Shown here piece after piece: positions 26,163-35,952 of a stretch of 64,000 bases of DNA. Positions within the stretch are counted from its first letter, which is position 1; each line of letters starts with the position of its first letter. The notes below the pieces were generated by a model that searched no databases, had not been told where the DNA came from, and was given only the letters and a program-made list of their open reading frames with translations. Position numbers and translations under genes: made by a program. Source of the DNA: Anoxybacillus thermarum. Lineage in GTDB: Bacteria; Bacillota; Bacilli; Bacillales; Anoxybacillaceae. The DNA lies in contig NZ_JXTH01000006.1 of the NCBI RefSeq assembly GCF_000836725.1, positions 1-64,000 of the forward strand. Reading direction: 5' to 3'.

Positions 26163-26333
26163 ACTAAAAATACTGCACGCACGAAAAAAACAGCTCCAAT
26201 AGCCATTTGCTCCCATGTTTTGACCATTTTGTCCGCACTCATTCTTCTCGCAAGCCATCTGGCAATAAGCTAAGCGGACAGGATGGAGCTCAGAAAGTTT
26301 TTTTCATATTTTTCTAATTGTACAGAGTGATAA

Positions 26334-26388
26334 AAACCACACGCCATTGATTACGATGCATGTAATCGGGCGTGTGGTTTTTTCATGT
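26334..26388. terminator. Bidirectional terminator of the thioesterase gene
   Basis: AAAAACCACACGCC pairs with GGGCGTGTGGTTTTTT across an ATTACG/TGTAAT inner stem. It is homologous to the glmS terminator now split by the transposon, which supports a duplication of the glmS-thioesterase junction. Confidence 0.8.
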
Positions 26389-26394
26389 AAACAT

Positions 26395-26844
26395 TTATGC
26401 CTTGTTGTTTCGTTTGTTTTGCTGATACAGTTGTACGATTTGTTCCTCTTGTTCGCTAATGATGACTTTTGGAACAGGCGTCGGTTTTTTGTTTTGATCG
26501 ATGGCGACCATCGTTAAAAAGCATGTCGTTGTTAAGTGATGTTCGCCTGTAAATAAATCTTCTGTTTCGACTTTGACGAATACTTTCATGGATGTGCGTC
26601 CGGTCGAGTAGACGAATGCTTCAAGCTTTAAAATATCGCCTACTTTCGCGGACGAAATGAAATCAACTTTGTCAATCGAAACGGTGACGACTGCTTTTCG
26701 TGCATGGCGCATGGCGGATATTGCCGCAATTTCATCAATATAAGCCAAAACGGTACCACCAAAAATTGTGCCGAGATGGTTCGTATCAGAAGGCAATACG
26801 AGCCGTGTTTGAATCGTTTTCGACTGCTCGACGCTCACTTCCAT
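26395..26844 (-). CDS. Acyl-CoA thioesterase (hot-dog fold)
   Basis: It hydrolyses acyl-CoA to free acid and CoA in the cytoplasm. The 149-residue protein has the BFIT/YkhA-type signature: SDTNHLGTIFGGTVLAYIDEIAA at about residues 18-40 (with the catalytic Asn/His/Gly/Asp surroundings) and the FISSAKVGDI strand near 61-70. The ATG at 26844 overlaps the metE 3' end by 10 nt on the same strand, so it is probably read from metE. The true glmS-terminator neighbour on the opposite strand; a truncated twin lies at 25167. Confidence 0.9.
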   Translation of the reverse strand: MEVSVEQSKTIQTRLVLPSDTNHLGTIFGGTVLAYIDEIAAISAMRHARKAVVTVSIDKVDFISSAKVGDILKLEAFVYSTGRTSMKVFVKVETEDLFTGEHHLTTTCFLTMVAIDQNKKPTPVPKVIISEQEEQIVQLYQQNKRNNKA

Positions 26845-29111
26845 GATTTCATCCCTCCGTACGCCAAAAGACGCTCGCGGTATTCGTGTGCGGCCTCCAC
26901 CATCACTTGAAGTGCGGCAATCGTTTCTTCTTCTTTTCGCGTTTTTAATCCACAATCGGGATTGACCCAAAATTGTTCTGGACGAAGAACGCGAAGTGCT
27001 CGTTCGATTTGCTCGCTTAGTTCTTCTTTTGTCGGAATGCGCGGGCTATGAATGTCATACACCCCTAAGCCAATTTCCTTTTGATACTCATATGTCTCAA
27101 ATGATGAAACAAGTTCACCATGGCTTCGTGACGATTCAATAGAGATGACATCCGCATCGAGCTCATCAATGATATGCATCATATGTTCAAACTGTGAATA
27201 GCACATATGTGTATGAATTTGCGTTTCCTCTTTCACCGATGAGGTAGCGAGGCGAAACGCCATAACAGCATCTTTCCAATATGATGCATGTTTCTCTTTT
27301 TTGAGCGGCAATCCTTCCCGTAACGCTGGCTCATCGACTTGAATGATGCGTATCCCTTCTTTTTCTAACTGCAATACTTCCTCACGAATGGCGAGGGCGA
27401 GCTGCATCAGCACATGTTTTCGTGAAATATCGTCACGAACGAACGACCAGTTTAAAATGGTTACAGGACCTGTTAGCATTCCTTTGACAGGTTTATTCGT
27501 CAGCGACTGAGCATACACGGTTTCTTCTACGGTCATCGGTTGTTGGTAGGCAATATGACTAAAAATAATAGGTGGACGAACACAACGCGATCCGTATGAT
27601 TGCACCCAACCGTTTGTCGTGCATGCCATCCCTTGTAATTTTTCGCCGAAAAATTCAACCATATCTGTGCGTTCAAATTCACCGTGAACAAGTACATCAA
27701 GTTGTAGCTGTTCTTGAATCTTGATCCATTTTGCAATTTCATTCTTTATAAACGACTTGTATTGCTTGTCGTTCCATTCGCCTTTTTTCCACTTCATCCG
27801 AGCTTGGCGCACGTCGCTCGTTTGCGGGAAGCTTCCAATCGTCGTTGTCGGCAACAGCGGAAGTTGTAAATGGGCTTGTTGTGCTTTTTTTCTTTCATTG
27901 TAAGGTGTTCGGCTTAACGGAACGGTTGAAATGTCATTTGTTTGTTCTTGTTGTTTGCGGAACTTGGCTAAATAACTGTTTGTTTGTTCATCGTATTTAA
28001 TTAGCTGGTCGATCGTTACGTTTCCGTTCATATACTCTGTCAGCATACGTATTTCATCTAATTTTTCATCGGCAAATGATAAAGCCCCAGCAAGCTCCGT
28101 TGGCAATGTATGTTCATGTTTTGTTGTGACAGGGACATGCAGTAAGCTGCAAGACGGTTGAATGATCAGTTGTTCGGCAACGTTTGCTAAATGATGAAGA
28201 AGCTTCGCTTTTTGCACAAGCGAGCTTTTCCATACGTTTCGACCATCTACAATGCCAGCAACTAATATTTTATCTTTTGGAAATCCGTGTATGTTTATAT
28301 TTTTTACGTTTTCGCCATCGTCATGCACGAAATCAAGCCCAATGCCTGCGACAGGTAAAGCAACGATTTCACGATAATGCGATACGCTATCAAAATACGT
28401 TTGTAAAATAAGGTTTATATTTGGCACATCGCGATGGAAAACGTCGTATACATGACGAAATGCATCGATGATATCATCGTCTATATCTTGCACGAGAATC
28501 GGTTCATCAATTTGTACGAATGACACGCCCGCTTCGCTTAGTTGTTTGAATAATTCCACATAAACAGGAACTAATTGTGCGAGATGTTTGCGCCACTCGT
28601 GTCGCTCGTATTGCTTAGAAAGCAAAAGAAACGTAATCGGTCCAAGCAACACAGGTTTTGTTTCTAAATCGAATGTTTCTTTTACAAGGTTGTATTCTTT
28701 CAATGGGCGATTCTCCACTAATCTTGGCTTCGTTTGCCCGATTTCAGGCACGATGTAGTGGTAATTTGTATTAAACCATTTCGTCATTTCCAAAGCATGT
28801 TGTCCATTTGTGCCGCGTGCCATCGCAAAATATTGTTCGAGCGCATTGTCTATTTGTTGAAATCGCTCTGGAATATACCCGAACATAAATGCTGTATCTA
28901 ACATGTGATCGTATAAAGAAAAATCTCCGATTGGAATGAGGTCGATTCCTTTCTCAACTTGCTTGCGAATCGAATCAAGTCGAATGTGTTCCATCGTTTT
29001 TATGAATTGCTGTTCGTTGATTTGCCCATTCCAAAAAGATTCTAACGCTTTTTTCCATTCTCTTTTTTCACCAATGCGCGGATACCCTACATTTGAACTA
29101 CGGATGAACAA
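26835..29111 (-). CDS. metE: Cobalamin-independent methionine synthase MetE
   Basis: MetE transfers a methyl group from methyltetrahydropteroyltriglutamate to homocysteine. The ~758-residue protein has the duplicated barrel of the family, with SSNVGYPRIGEKREWKKALE at its N terminus and the zinc ligands in MCYSQF (~633) and NPDCGLKTR (~718), plus the HGEFERTDMVEFFGE block near 475. TTG 29111 is chosen since GGAGGTG lies 6 nt upstream; GTG 29120 overlaps that site. A cobalamin riboswitch upstream should shut it down when B12 is available. Confidence 0.95.
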   Translation of the reverse strand: MFIRSSNVGYPRIGEKREWKKALESFWNGQINEQQFIKTMEHIRLDSIRKQVEKGIDLIPIGDFSLYDHMLDTAFMFGYIPERFQQIDNALEQYFAMARGTNGQHALEMTKWFNTNYHYIVPEIGQTKPRLVENRPLKEYNLVKETFDLETKPVLLGPITFLLLSKQYERHEWRKHLAQLVPVYVELFKQLSEAGVSFVQIDEPILVQDIDDDIIDAFRHVYDVFHRDVPNINLILQTYFDSVSHYREIVALPVAGIGLDFVHDDGENVKNINIHGFPKDKILVAGIVDGRNVWKSSLVQKAKLLHHLANVAEQLIIQPSCSLLHVPVTTKHEHTLPTELAGALSFADEKLDEIRMLTEYMNGNVTIDQLIKYDEQTNSYLAKFRKQQEQTNDISTVPLSRTPYNERKKAQQAHLQLPLLPTTTIGSFPQTSDVRQARMKWKKGEWNDKQYKSFIKNEIAKWIKIQEQLQLDVLVHGEFERTDMVEFFGEKLQGMACTTNGWVQSYGSRCVRPPIIFSHIAYQQPMTVEETVYAQSLTNKPVKGMLTGPVTILNWSFVRDDISRKHVLMQLALAIREEVLQLEKEGIRIIQVDEPALREGLPLKKEKHASYWKDAVMAFRLATSSVKEETQIHTHMCYSQFEHMMHIIDELDADVISIESSRSHGELVSSFETYEYQKEIGLGVYDIHSPRIPTKEELSEQIERALRVLRPEQFWVNPDCGLKTRKEEETIAALQVMVEAAHEYRERLLAYGGMKSWK

Positions 29112-29147
29112 GTTAAGCACCTCCAGTCATTTATATCCCAATCAAGC

Positions 29148-29180
29148 GAAAAAGCCCTCTTCCAAGCAGAAGGAGGGCAT
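29148..29180 (-). terminator. Riboswitch expression-platform terminator of metE
   Basis: On the minus strand GCCCTCCTTC pairs with GGAAGAGGGC (29154-29178) and a T run follows. It lies between the cobalamin aptamer and metE. Confidence 0.8.
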
Positions 29181-29254
29181 AGCTAGCTCGTATTGAGATA
29201 CATGAAGTGCCTCAAGATCATATGTCCTCACTCCTCCCTATGACGCGTAGGTCG

Positions 29255-29437
29255 TAAGTGCATACAACAGGCAGGTCTCCTGACTTAGCTTCATCGCTGT
29301 TTATCTCCTTCCCATTTCAAATGAAACAGTGGATTGTGATAAACAACTCTGCATCACAGTGGCGCGACCGTGTTGGATTTTCACCAAACTTCCCTTTTAA
29401 GATTCACAGCATGTGTGAACCACCTGTTGCGTGAACT
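29255..29437 (-). promoter_or_regulatory. Cobalamin riboswitch upstream of metE
   Basis: Minus-strand landmarks of the B12 aptamer: AAAAGGGAAGTTTGGTGAAA (around 29395-29376), the CGCGCCACTGTG element near 29365-29354, and AAGTCAGGAGACCTGCC (29290-29274), the conserved B12-box region. With the downstream terminator it should stop metE transcription when adenosyl- or other cobalamin binds. This implies that the cell also has a B12-dependent alternative (MetH) elsewhere, an inference. Confidence 0.93.
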
Positions 29438-29938
29438 TATTATTTCATTGTATAAAATTCAGAATAAACGAACTTTTTGTTTTTTTCAACTGAAATGTTT
29501 TTTTGTGTGGATGGTTTTGAGAGATGTAACGCCGTAGTTAATGGTTATATTTTTCTTTTAAGTTAATATTGATATTTTATTGATAATTTTATGTTAAAAA
29601 GTATTGATTTTTTTGTTATAGTTTTACATGTATAAAAATTAAATTATTTCAAATAAATCAAAAAAAGGGGTGGTTTTTATTTGTTGTAAAAACATGTATC
29701 GGACAAGTGATGTGTTTTCCTAAAAAAAGAATGTGGAAAAATCATTGATTTGCTGATTCTTCCTCACAAGCGTCAGTAGCGACTGTTATAAAAAATCAAG
29801 TACAACTTTTGGTGAGAATTCATATATAAACAAAAATTCAAAAATACATGATGGATTTTGTCGGAAAATATTTTTTGGCATCCCTAAGGTGCAAGAAGTT
29901 TTGGTATATCAATATTCCTAAAGGAAGGAGTTATTGGC
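29438..29938 (+). other. AT-rich intergenic region with IS-end scar
   Basis: I see no gene. A segment at about 29590-29650 (TATAGTTTTACATGTATA core) recurs near 35985-36040. Positions 29796-29818 resemble an ISL3 terminal repeat (TCAAGTACAACTTTTGGTGA). A good ribosome site (AAAGGAAGGAG) at 29921-29932 serves the next gene. Confidence 0.55.
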
Positions 29939-31214
29939 ATGGAAAAGTACTATTTAAACCCAGTTTTTATAGGGGATTTAGATCCAAACGAAAGTAATTT
30001 TATTAAAATAACAATTCCTGTTCCGAATAGAGAAGTGAAGCTTAGCCATGGTGAGTTTATTTCGTTAATTAAAGCTTTTAAAAGCAAAGAATATGTTGAA
30101 AAAAATGAACTCACCGCTATTTTCAGTGGGACACAAATTCAGTATTTACTGGAACAGGAGCTAATCAAGAAAGAGCCATTTGATAATACTTATGCAGAGG
30201 GCATTCAGCAGTGGATAGATTATGGATGGCATGAGGCTTTAATATTCCATCTAATATCAAATAGAGTTGAATATGAAGACGATGATTGGGACTATAACAA
30301 AACTATAAATATGAGGAATGAATTAATTAATAGATATTCCGATTTTTTATGTACCTATCTACCTCTTGATAATGTCTATGAGGTAAAATTATCTAATGAA
30401 GTAAAAAGTTATCTCATGTCTCTTTTGAAAAGGCTCTACTGAATAGGAGATCTAATCAACCATGGAGTAAGGATAAATTTACACTAGATGATCTTTCTGA
30501 AATACTTTATATATCTCTTTATAAGTTTAGAGAAAAAAGAAAAGTTAATGCAAAAATCTTAGAGGATAAAAATATAGAAAGTTACCACAAACTATATGAG
30601 ATGTCTTATGTAGATTCTTTTTACTTATATGTTATTTCTTATGATATTGAAGGATTGGAAAATGGTATATATTTTTATGATATTTTAAACCACAAGTTGC
30701 TTTTAATAAAAAAAGGCTTATTTAGAAATGAAGTTACAGAAATTTGTATTGGTCAAAAGTTGGCTGGAAGCGGTAAAGTATCCATTGCATTAGCGATTGA
30801 TTGGCTTCCTTATATGATAAGATATCAACATGAGAGAGCGTACAGAAATTTATTTATAGCTGCAGGTCAAATAATGCTAGGCACACATTAGACATATTTG
30901 CAACTCATAATAATAAAATATTATATTTGTCACCATTACTCGATGATTGGGAAATTGTAGAGGATTTTCAGTACGATGATTCTCTGTTGATAGTTACATG
31001 CACCTGTGAAAGGATGCAGTGGAAATATCGAAACCATATATTTTATAGGGACATATTATTAGAGTTGGGTCACTTAAAGGAAATTCTTGAATTTTTGGGC
31101 ATCAGAGAAACAAAACGAGATAAAAAGCGAGAGATAGTGAATGAGTTTAATAGATGCCTTAATTTTAGGGATTTTTACACAGAGGTGAATTGCATATATG
31201 AAATCGATAGATAG
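29939..31214 (+). pseudogene. SagB-type dehydrogenase, frameshifted into three pieces
   Basis: Three consecutive frames (29939-30442; about 30430-30891; about 30880-31214) read on as one protein if two single-base shifts are allowed. The first part resembles the helical/winged N-terminal domain, and the second starts with the RRSNQPW...FTLDDLSEILY motif typical of SagB/ThcOx flavin oxidoreductases, then YQHERAYRNLFIAAGQ, the conserved FMN-pocket strand. SagB enzymes oxidise azolines in ribosomal peptides. No cyclodehydratase or precursor is seen. The shifts may be real decay or assembly errors. Confidence 0.6.
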
Positions 31215-32388
31215 TAACATAGATAAGAATATAGTAATTTTACTAATAAGCTTTTGTTTTTTAAGTGTAGGTGATAGAATTTTTCAATTTTATTGTATAT
31301 TTTTTATATTTGAATACTATCCCAAATTAATTGTCTTGATGACAGCTGCTTTATTAATAGGGAATATCATTGCATTTCCATTGTTTAAGATAATGAGAAC
31401 ATTAATAGGTGATCACCATTTATTTATTACTGCTCTTATTATTAAGTGTATATGCTATTTGACTGTCCCTTATTTTTTCGAAAATCACTTTTCTTTTTCT
31501 TTTTTTCTTCTAGCTATTGAAGCTTTTATGGATATCGTGACTTTGCCATATATTTATAGTTACATAGATAAAAGAATAGCTTCTTCATTTTATGGAGTTG
31601 CTGCGAAAATTGATTTAATAGATAGATTGACCTTAGTTTCAAGCCCTTGGATAACAACTGCTATAATTAAGTATATCCATCAATCATCTATAGGGGTGAT
31701 AACTTCTGTTTGCGTTTTAGTTTCAATTTTCTATTTTATGAAACAAAAAACAGAGAGTGTAAAAAGTGTATCAGAAATTAAAGGATTAAAATTGATATGG
31801 AAAAATAATCTTATATTAAGTAAAGAAATTAAGTTGTTTTTGCTTGTAGGGATAGTTACTACATTTGTTACTTCTTCCTTATTAGATGTAATTCTACCTG
31901 CTGTTGCTCTTATAGATATTAAATCAGACAATAGTTTATTAATGTTCGCCACACTAGAATCCATATTATCAATTACTTTTATTTTAGCTAGCTTAACACT
32001 TGTGAAAATTAAACCGAAGGCAAAATATCTTATATTTTCAATACTTTTTATGGGGACGGCGTATTTTTTACTTGTCTTCGAAAACTTCCTAATAAGGGCG
32101 GGCTCATTAGTATTATTGGGTTTCTTTTTTACAATGTATAAATTAAATATATTAAATCTGTATAAAAATTATACTGATAAAGAAAGCTTTGCTGAGATTT
32201 TATTACTTAGGAATTCACTGCTTTTTATTATAGCATCTTTGTCCAAATTGATTGTTTCAGCAACTATATCTTTAACCGAGAAGTTAGAATATGTATTAAT
32301 ATTTAATGGCTTGGTTCTCTGCTTCCTAACAATTTATATATATAAACCTATGATGCTAGTTGGGCGTCAGTCCGAGTGTGACAAGTGA
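31198..32388 (+). CDS. MFS-like multi-pass membrane transporter
   Basis: The 396-residue protein is very hydrophobic, with ten to twelve predicted membrane helices spread over the whole length and a short charged central loop (about residues 175-205), the usual major-facilitator layout. I cannot name a substrate. The start overlaps the 3' end of the SagB-type reading frame by 17 nt, so the two were probably one operon, as in some modified-peptide clusters where the permease exports the product. Base composition is strongly AT-rich compared with flanking core genes. Confidence 0.65.
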   Translation: MKSIDSNIDKNIVILLISFCFLSVGDRIFQFYCIFFIFEYYPKLIVLMTAALLIGNIIAFPLFKIMRTLIGDHHLFITALIIKCICYLTVPYFFENHFSFSFFLLAIEAFMDIVTLPYIYSYIDKRIASSFYGVAAKIDLIDRLTLVSSPWITTAIIKYIHQSSIGVITSVCVLVSIFYFMKQKTESVKSVSEIKGLKLIWKNNLILSKEIKLFLLVGIVTTFVTSSLLDVILPAVALIDIKSDNSLLMFATLESILSITFILASLTLVKIKPKAKYLIFSILFMGTAYFLLVFENFLIRAGSLVLLGFFFTMYKLNILNLYKNYTDKESFAEILLLRNSLLFIIASLSKLIVSATISLTEKLEYVLIFNGLVLCFLTIYIYKPMMLVGRQSECDK

Positions 32389-32394
32389 CCAGCC

Positions 32395-33105
32395 AAATGC
32401 CATCAAATGCGATTGTATTTGATAATCTAAAATTGAGCCACTTTTCAACGGTTCGATCACATAAATCTCCGTTTGTCATGGACACGCCCGACCTATAAGC
32501 TCGTCAAAGGCGATCCGGTGCTTCAAGCAGCCTTTGAAAAAGAACTCGAGTTTATAAAAAAACTAATCATGGAAGAAATCGTTCTTCTTCATGTCGATGA
32601 GACGTATGTTCGTGCCTATCAGGCGCTTCGTACGACATGGGCAGAAGTAGGCAATCAAAAACAAGTCCGGGCTACGGTCACCACGCTCACGTGTCCATTT
32701 TTGGCGCAGTCGACGTGCAACAAGGGGACGTCGTGTTTCATCGTGCTTCATGACGTTTCTAGACTTTTTACATTTGTTGAAAGAGAAATATGCGAATCGA
32801 TTCATCGTGCTTGTGTTGGACAACGCGCGTATTCATCATGCCAAGATGGTGCGAGCATTCCTTGATAGTGAAAAAGGTACTACTTTTCACTTTATCTTTT
32901 TGCCACCGTATTCCCCACAGTTAAATCCCATTGAACGGCTATGGAAGTGGCTAAAAGATGAAGTCATTGCCAACGTCTTGCATAAAGATCAGAACGATAT
33001 CGCCCAATCGATTACTCGGTTTGAACAGCACGTCTTACAGCACCCAGATGAGGTGTTGCGCCGCATCGGGTGTGTTGTGTGAATCAGAGGTTAAAATGTC
33101 AATTT
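32395..33105 (+). mobile_element. IS630-family element, decayed
   Basis: The piece contains an IS630 transposase reading frame with no complete N terminus. A shorter copy of its 5' part lies at 36140-36345. Terminal repeats were not identified. Confidence 0.75.
32473..33082 (+). pseudogene. IS630-family transposase, two frameshifts
   Basis: The DDE catalytic residues are all visible but in three different frames: Asp in LLHVDETYVRA (frame of 32473), the YGHHAHVSIFGAVDVQQGD linker (frame of 32670), and Asp in VLVLDNARIHHA plus Glu in LNPIERLWKWLKDE (frame of 32750). Many IS630 elements use one programmed frameshift, but two shifts plus the missing N-terminal helix-turn-helix part argue for a dead copy. 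Confidence 0.82.
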
Positions 33106-33136
33106 GAATGTATATATCAATTGTTTAGGATTGCAC

Positions 33137-33577
33137 TTACCATTTGCGAATATCCCCTACTTCTTCACTTTCTAGGATCTTAATTCCTTGTTCATTAACT
33201 ATATCTATATACTCTGCGCTACTTTCAATATAAAAAGCAATATAATTATACTTAATATCCTTATAAGAAAAACTGTTTGTAGATTCTGATGTAGTGTTGC
33301 CGTATATAATTTTTACTGTATTTTTATTTAATTGGATATCTTTGATAACTAGCTCACTATTATCTAAATAGCTGTTTCTTGCAATTAGGATCGAAAAGAT
33401 ATATCCGTCTTGAATCCCTCTCTCTCTTTTAATTACCACCACATCTCTTTTTTGAAGAGACTTTAGTATTTTGGAGAAGAAGTATATCTTACCTATAAAG
33501 CTTTGAACTTTTAGATTGAACATTTTATTTTGTTCTAGTTTAAATTTTGTTATATTCAATATTAAACAACCTTTCAC
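33137..33577 (-). CDS. Hypothetical protein, 146 aa
   Basis: I do not recognise it. It is predicted to be mainly beta-strand and soluble, with a basic N-terminal third and conserved-looking polar strands in the second half; no signal peptide or membrane helix stands out. The start is uncertain: the first ATG (33577) follows an AAAGG-like site, while ATG 33523 (MFNLKVQ) would give a shorter protein. Flanked by IS630 and IS4 debris, in AT-rich DNA. Confidence 0.5.
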   Translation of the reverse strand: MKGCLILNITKFKLEQNKMFNLKVQSFIGKIYFFSKILKSLQKRDVVVIKRERGIQDGYIFSILIARNSYLDNSELVIKDIQLNKNTVKIIYGNTTSESTNSFSYKDIKYNYIAFYIESSAEYIDIVNEQGIKILESEEVGDIRKW

Positions 33578-33686
33578 TTTAATATATCACGTGTGTTGAT
33601 TAACCAATAATATCCATAAAAACATAGAAAAAAGAGCACCTTTCCTGTAGAATGTAAGTAACCACACAAACAAACCCAGAAAAGAG

Positions 33687-34829
33687 GTGCTCTCTATGAA
33701 CAAGCATACCACACTCCCAAATTTGATGCAAAAAATTGTGTCAGACGAAGACATTCAAACCATCACAGAAGCAGTCGATTATCACGACCCATCTCGTAAA
33801 TTTACCGTACGTACGTTAATCGACTTTTCCCTTCTCGCTGCTGTCCATGAGTGGAAGAGTTTTCGTCATGGTGCCGATGTGGCGCCCACTTACCAATTGC
33901 CGCGTTTTCATTATTCGACGGTGGCAAACAAGGCGAAGGAGATTCCATATGAAATCATGAAGCGTTTGTTTGCACTAATCATTTCGAAGTGTAATCGCAA
34001 AACACGGCGATCTCTTCGATTCCCGAAACCTCTTCGCATTGTCGATTCGACAACGGTGACAGTCGGAAAGAACCGCCTATCATGGGCGCCTTATCATGGG
34101 GAACGATCAGGGATTAAACTGCATGTCGCTTATTCTCCTGAACATCAGTCACCAATGGATGCCATAGAAACAACCGGTCTACGCCACGATGGTCCTGTCG
34201 GGGAAGCGTTGACACATCCGAAGCAAATTCTTGTGGAAGATCGGGCGTATTTTAAAATCGAACGGATCGACCAATTTGCCGAAAATGGACAACTTTTTGT
34301 CATTCGCATGAAAGAAAATGTAGAGATTCATCGTCGTCACCGTTTACAGCGTCTTGTTTCTTCCGATTCCAATGTCATCGCTGATTTTACTTGTCAGCTA
34401 GGAACGAAGCCATGCCGTTCGAAGAAACGTCATCGAGTGGTCATCTTTCGTGATGCCCGTGGCAAGGAGATTCGCGTTGTAACGAATGTCTTTGACGTAT
34501 CGGCAGAAAAGATGGCCGACATGTATCAAGAGCGTTGGGCAGTCGAGGTCTTTTTTCGATGAATCAAGCAATACTTGAATGTACCTACCTTATTTGGGAC
34601 AACAAAAAACGCCGTCTACAATCAGCTGTTTGCGGCGTTCATTGCCTATGTGTGATTGAGATGGCTATATGACCGAACAGAGAAACGAACGCAAACCACC
34701 CTCACGTTCATTTCTTTCGTTCGTCGGGTTTTATTTGGGCAACTTCCGCTCGATTGGAAATCAGAGATGGTAGCTGTCTTATTTGAGCATGCCCATTTTT
34801 ATGGGAGAAGTATTCCTAATTTTGGATAA
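33687..34829 (+). pseudogene. IS4-family transposase with two internal TGA stops
   Basis: The frame encodes an IS4-type DDE transposase of about 380 codons: Asp in RIVDSTTVTV, Asp in ILVEDRAYF, and the Y-(2)-R-(3)-E-(6)-K signature in YQERWAVEVFF. A TGA at 34560-34562 replaces the expected Trp just before the signature Lys, and another TGA lies near 34655. After each stop the same frame continues with normal transposase sequence (IKQYLNVPTLFGT, LRWLYDRTEKRTQ) to TAA at 34827. It is therefore inactive. Confidence 0.88.
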
Positions 34830-35163
34830 TCAACAGCCGTGATAGATGGATTTTTCAAAGACTTTGTTTTTTTTGATCTTCTAGTATTTTATATGGCTAC
34901 AATTATGGTGGTTCTTCACCACAAGTTGTACTTGATCATTTAAGATAGGTGTGCATAGAGAAAATAGAGGGTACAAAAAATGCGAATTTTCCTGTACGGT
35001 AAAGGTGACCAAACCAAACCATGGAGGAAAATTCACATGTACTCTCAGTTTATCAAATGTCTTTTGTTATAACAAGTTTATAATTGTATATAATTTTCGC
35101 AATTTACATCAATTAAATTCTAAATTGTATAATATTAAGATAGGTCAAAGGGGGATGGATTAC

Positions 35164-35610
35164 ATGAAAACGTTAAAAGTCGTTATTTGTTTATCATTTT
35201 TACTTTTATCTCTAGTAGGTTGCTCAGGACAACAAACAAACCCAAAGGAACAGGGAGCAAATCAAATGAATCAGTTTTATAAAGAAATGCAGGAAAAGGC
35301 TACAGAAATTTTAAAGGAAAACAAAAATGCTGATATACTTGCACATGGCTACTCTATTTATATGAATGCAAAGCACATAGAACAAATGGATAACTCCAAT
35401 ATAAAAACTGGGGAGAAGCTTTTTGATATTCACTTAACTTATAAAAAAGGAGAACCTTTTGAACAAGGAATGGCAACAAAGCTACCTGTTGGAACTGAAG
35501 TTTATCTTCCTGCCGAAAAGCAAGAACGTCCTATTTTAATAGCTGTTGTAAACGGAAAAGAAGAAGTATATTTCGAGATATTTAACCCGATAAACAACGA
35601 TTCAAAATAA
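35164..35610 (+). CDS. Putative lipoprotein, 148 aa, inside an IS remnant
   Basis: The N terminus is a type II signal peptide with hydrophobic core VVICLSFLLLSLVG and lipobox Cys20 (LVGC), so the protein is predicted to be anchored outside the membrane. The mature part begins with a low-complexity Gln/Asn/Lys linker, then a helix and a beta-rich domain without a family I recognise. ATG 35164 is 9 nt after AAAGGGGG. It is bounded on both sides by the broken ISL3 transposase, so it may be a passenger gene or a later insertion. Confidence 0.7.
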   Translation: MKTLKVVICLSFLLLSLVGCSGQQTNPKEQGANQMNQFYKEMQEKATEILKENKNADILAHGYSIYMNAKHIEQMDNSNIKTGEKLFDIHLTYKKGEPFEQGMATKLPVGTEVYLPAEKQERPILIAVVNGKEEVYFEIFNPINNDSK

Positions 35611-35673
35611 TATAAATGCTAAAACGTTTATGTTTGGCTTTAATTTTACCAATCGCTCCAACATGTTCGCTAT

Positions 35674-35952
35674 GTGTTCAAAAGCAAAGATGAGCAACAG
35701 GCGAAACGACGCTTGAAGGCTTGGATTCATCGGTATTTGTTTTGTCCTTGTTCCGTTGTTCGTGCCATCGCAAAATCACTCGTCAAACGAACAGACGAAA
35801 TGATATCGTGCATTTTATCCCATTATTCGAATGGGAAGATGGAGGGAACGAATAACAAGATCAAGCTGATGAAACGTCGGGGATACGGATACCGAAATAT
35901 CCAGCGTTTTGCACTGTGGGTTCGGCTAGAAACAGCTAACATACTTTCATGA
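35674..35952 (+). pseudogene. ISL3-family transposase, C-terminal fragment
   Basis: About 92 residues with the conserved ISL3 end signature: SNGKMEGTNNKIKLMKRRGYGY, close to the usual N-G-x-x-E-G-x-N-N-x-I-K-x-x-K-R block containing the catalytic Glu, then RNIQRFALWVRLE. The N-terminal three quarters, including both catalytic Asp residues, are absent. Confidence 0.85.

Noticed and set aside
26163-26333. A minus-strand peptide (MSADKMVKTWEQMAIG...) after the three-TM gene
   Set aside because: It overlaps the end of the plus-strand gene, has no convincing start, and a stop lies just upstream; it may be a gene fragment but cannot be supported.
29650-29760. A Cys-containing precursor peptide upstream of the SagB-type gene
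   Set aside because: Possible frames behind the GGGGTGG site are stopped after one or two codons or need a rare ATT start; there is no credible peptide.
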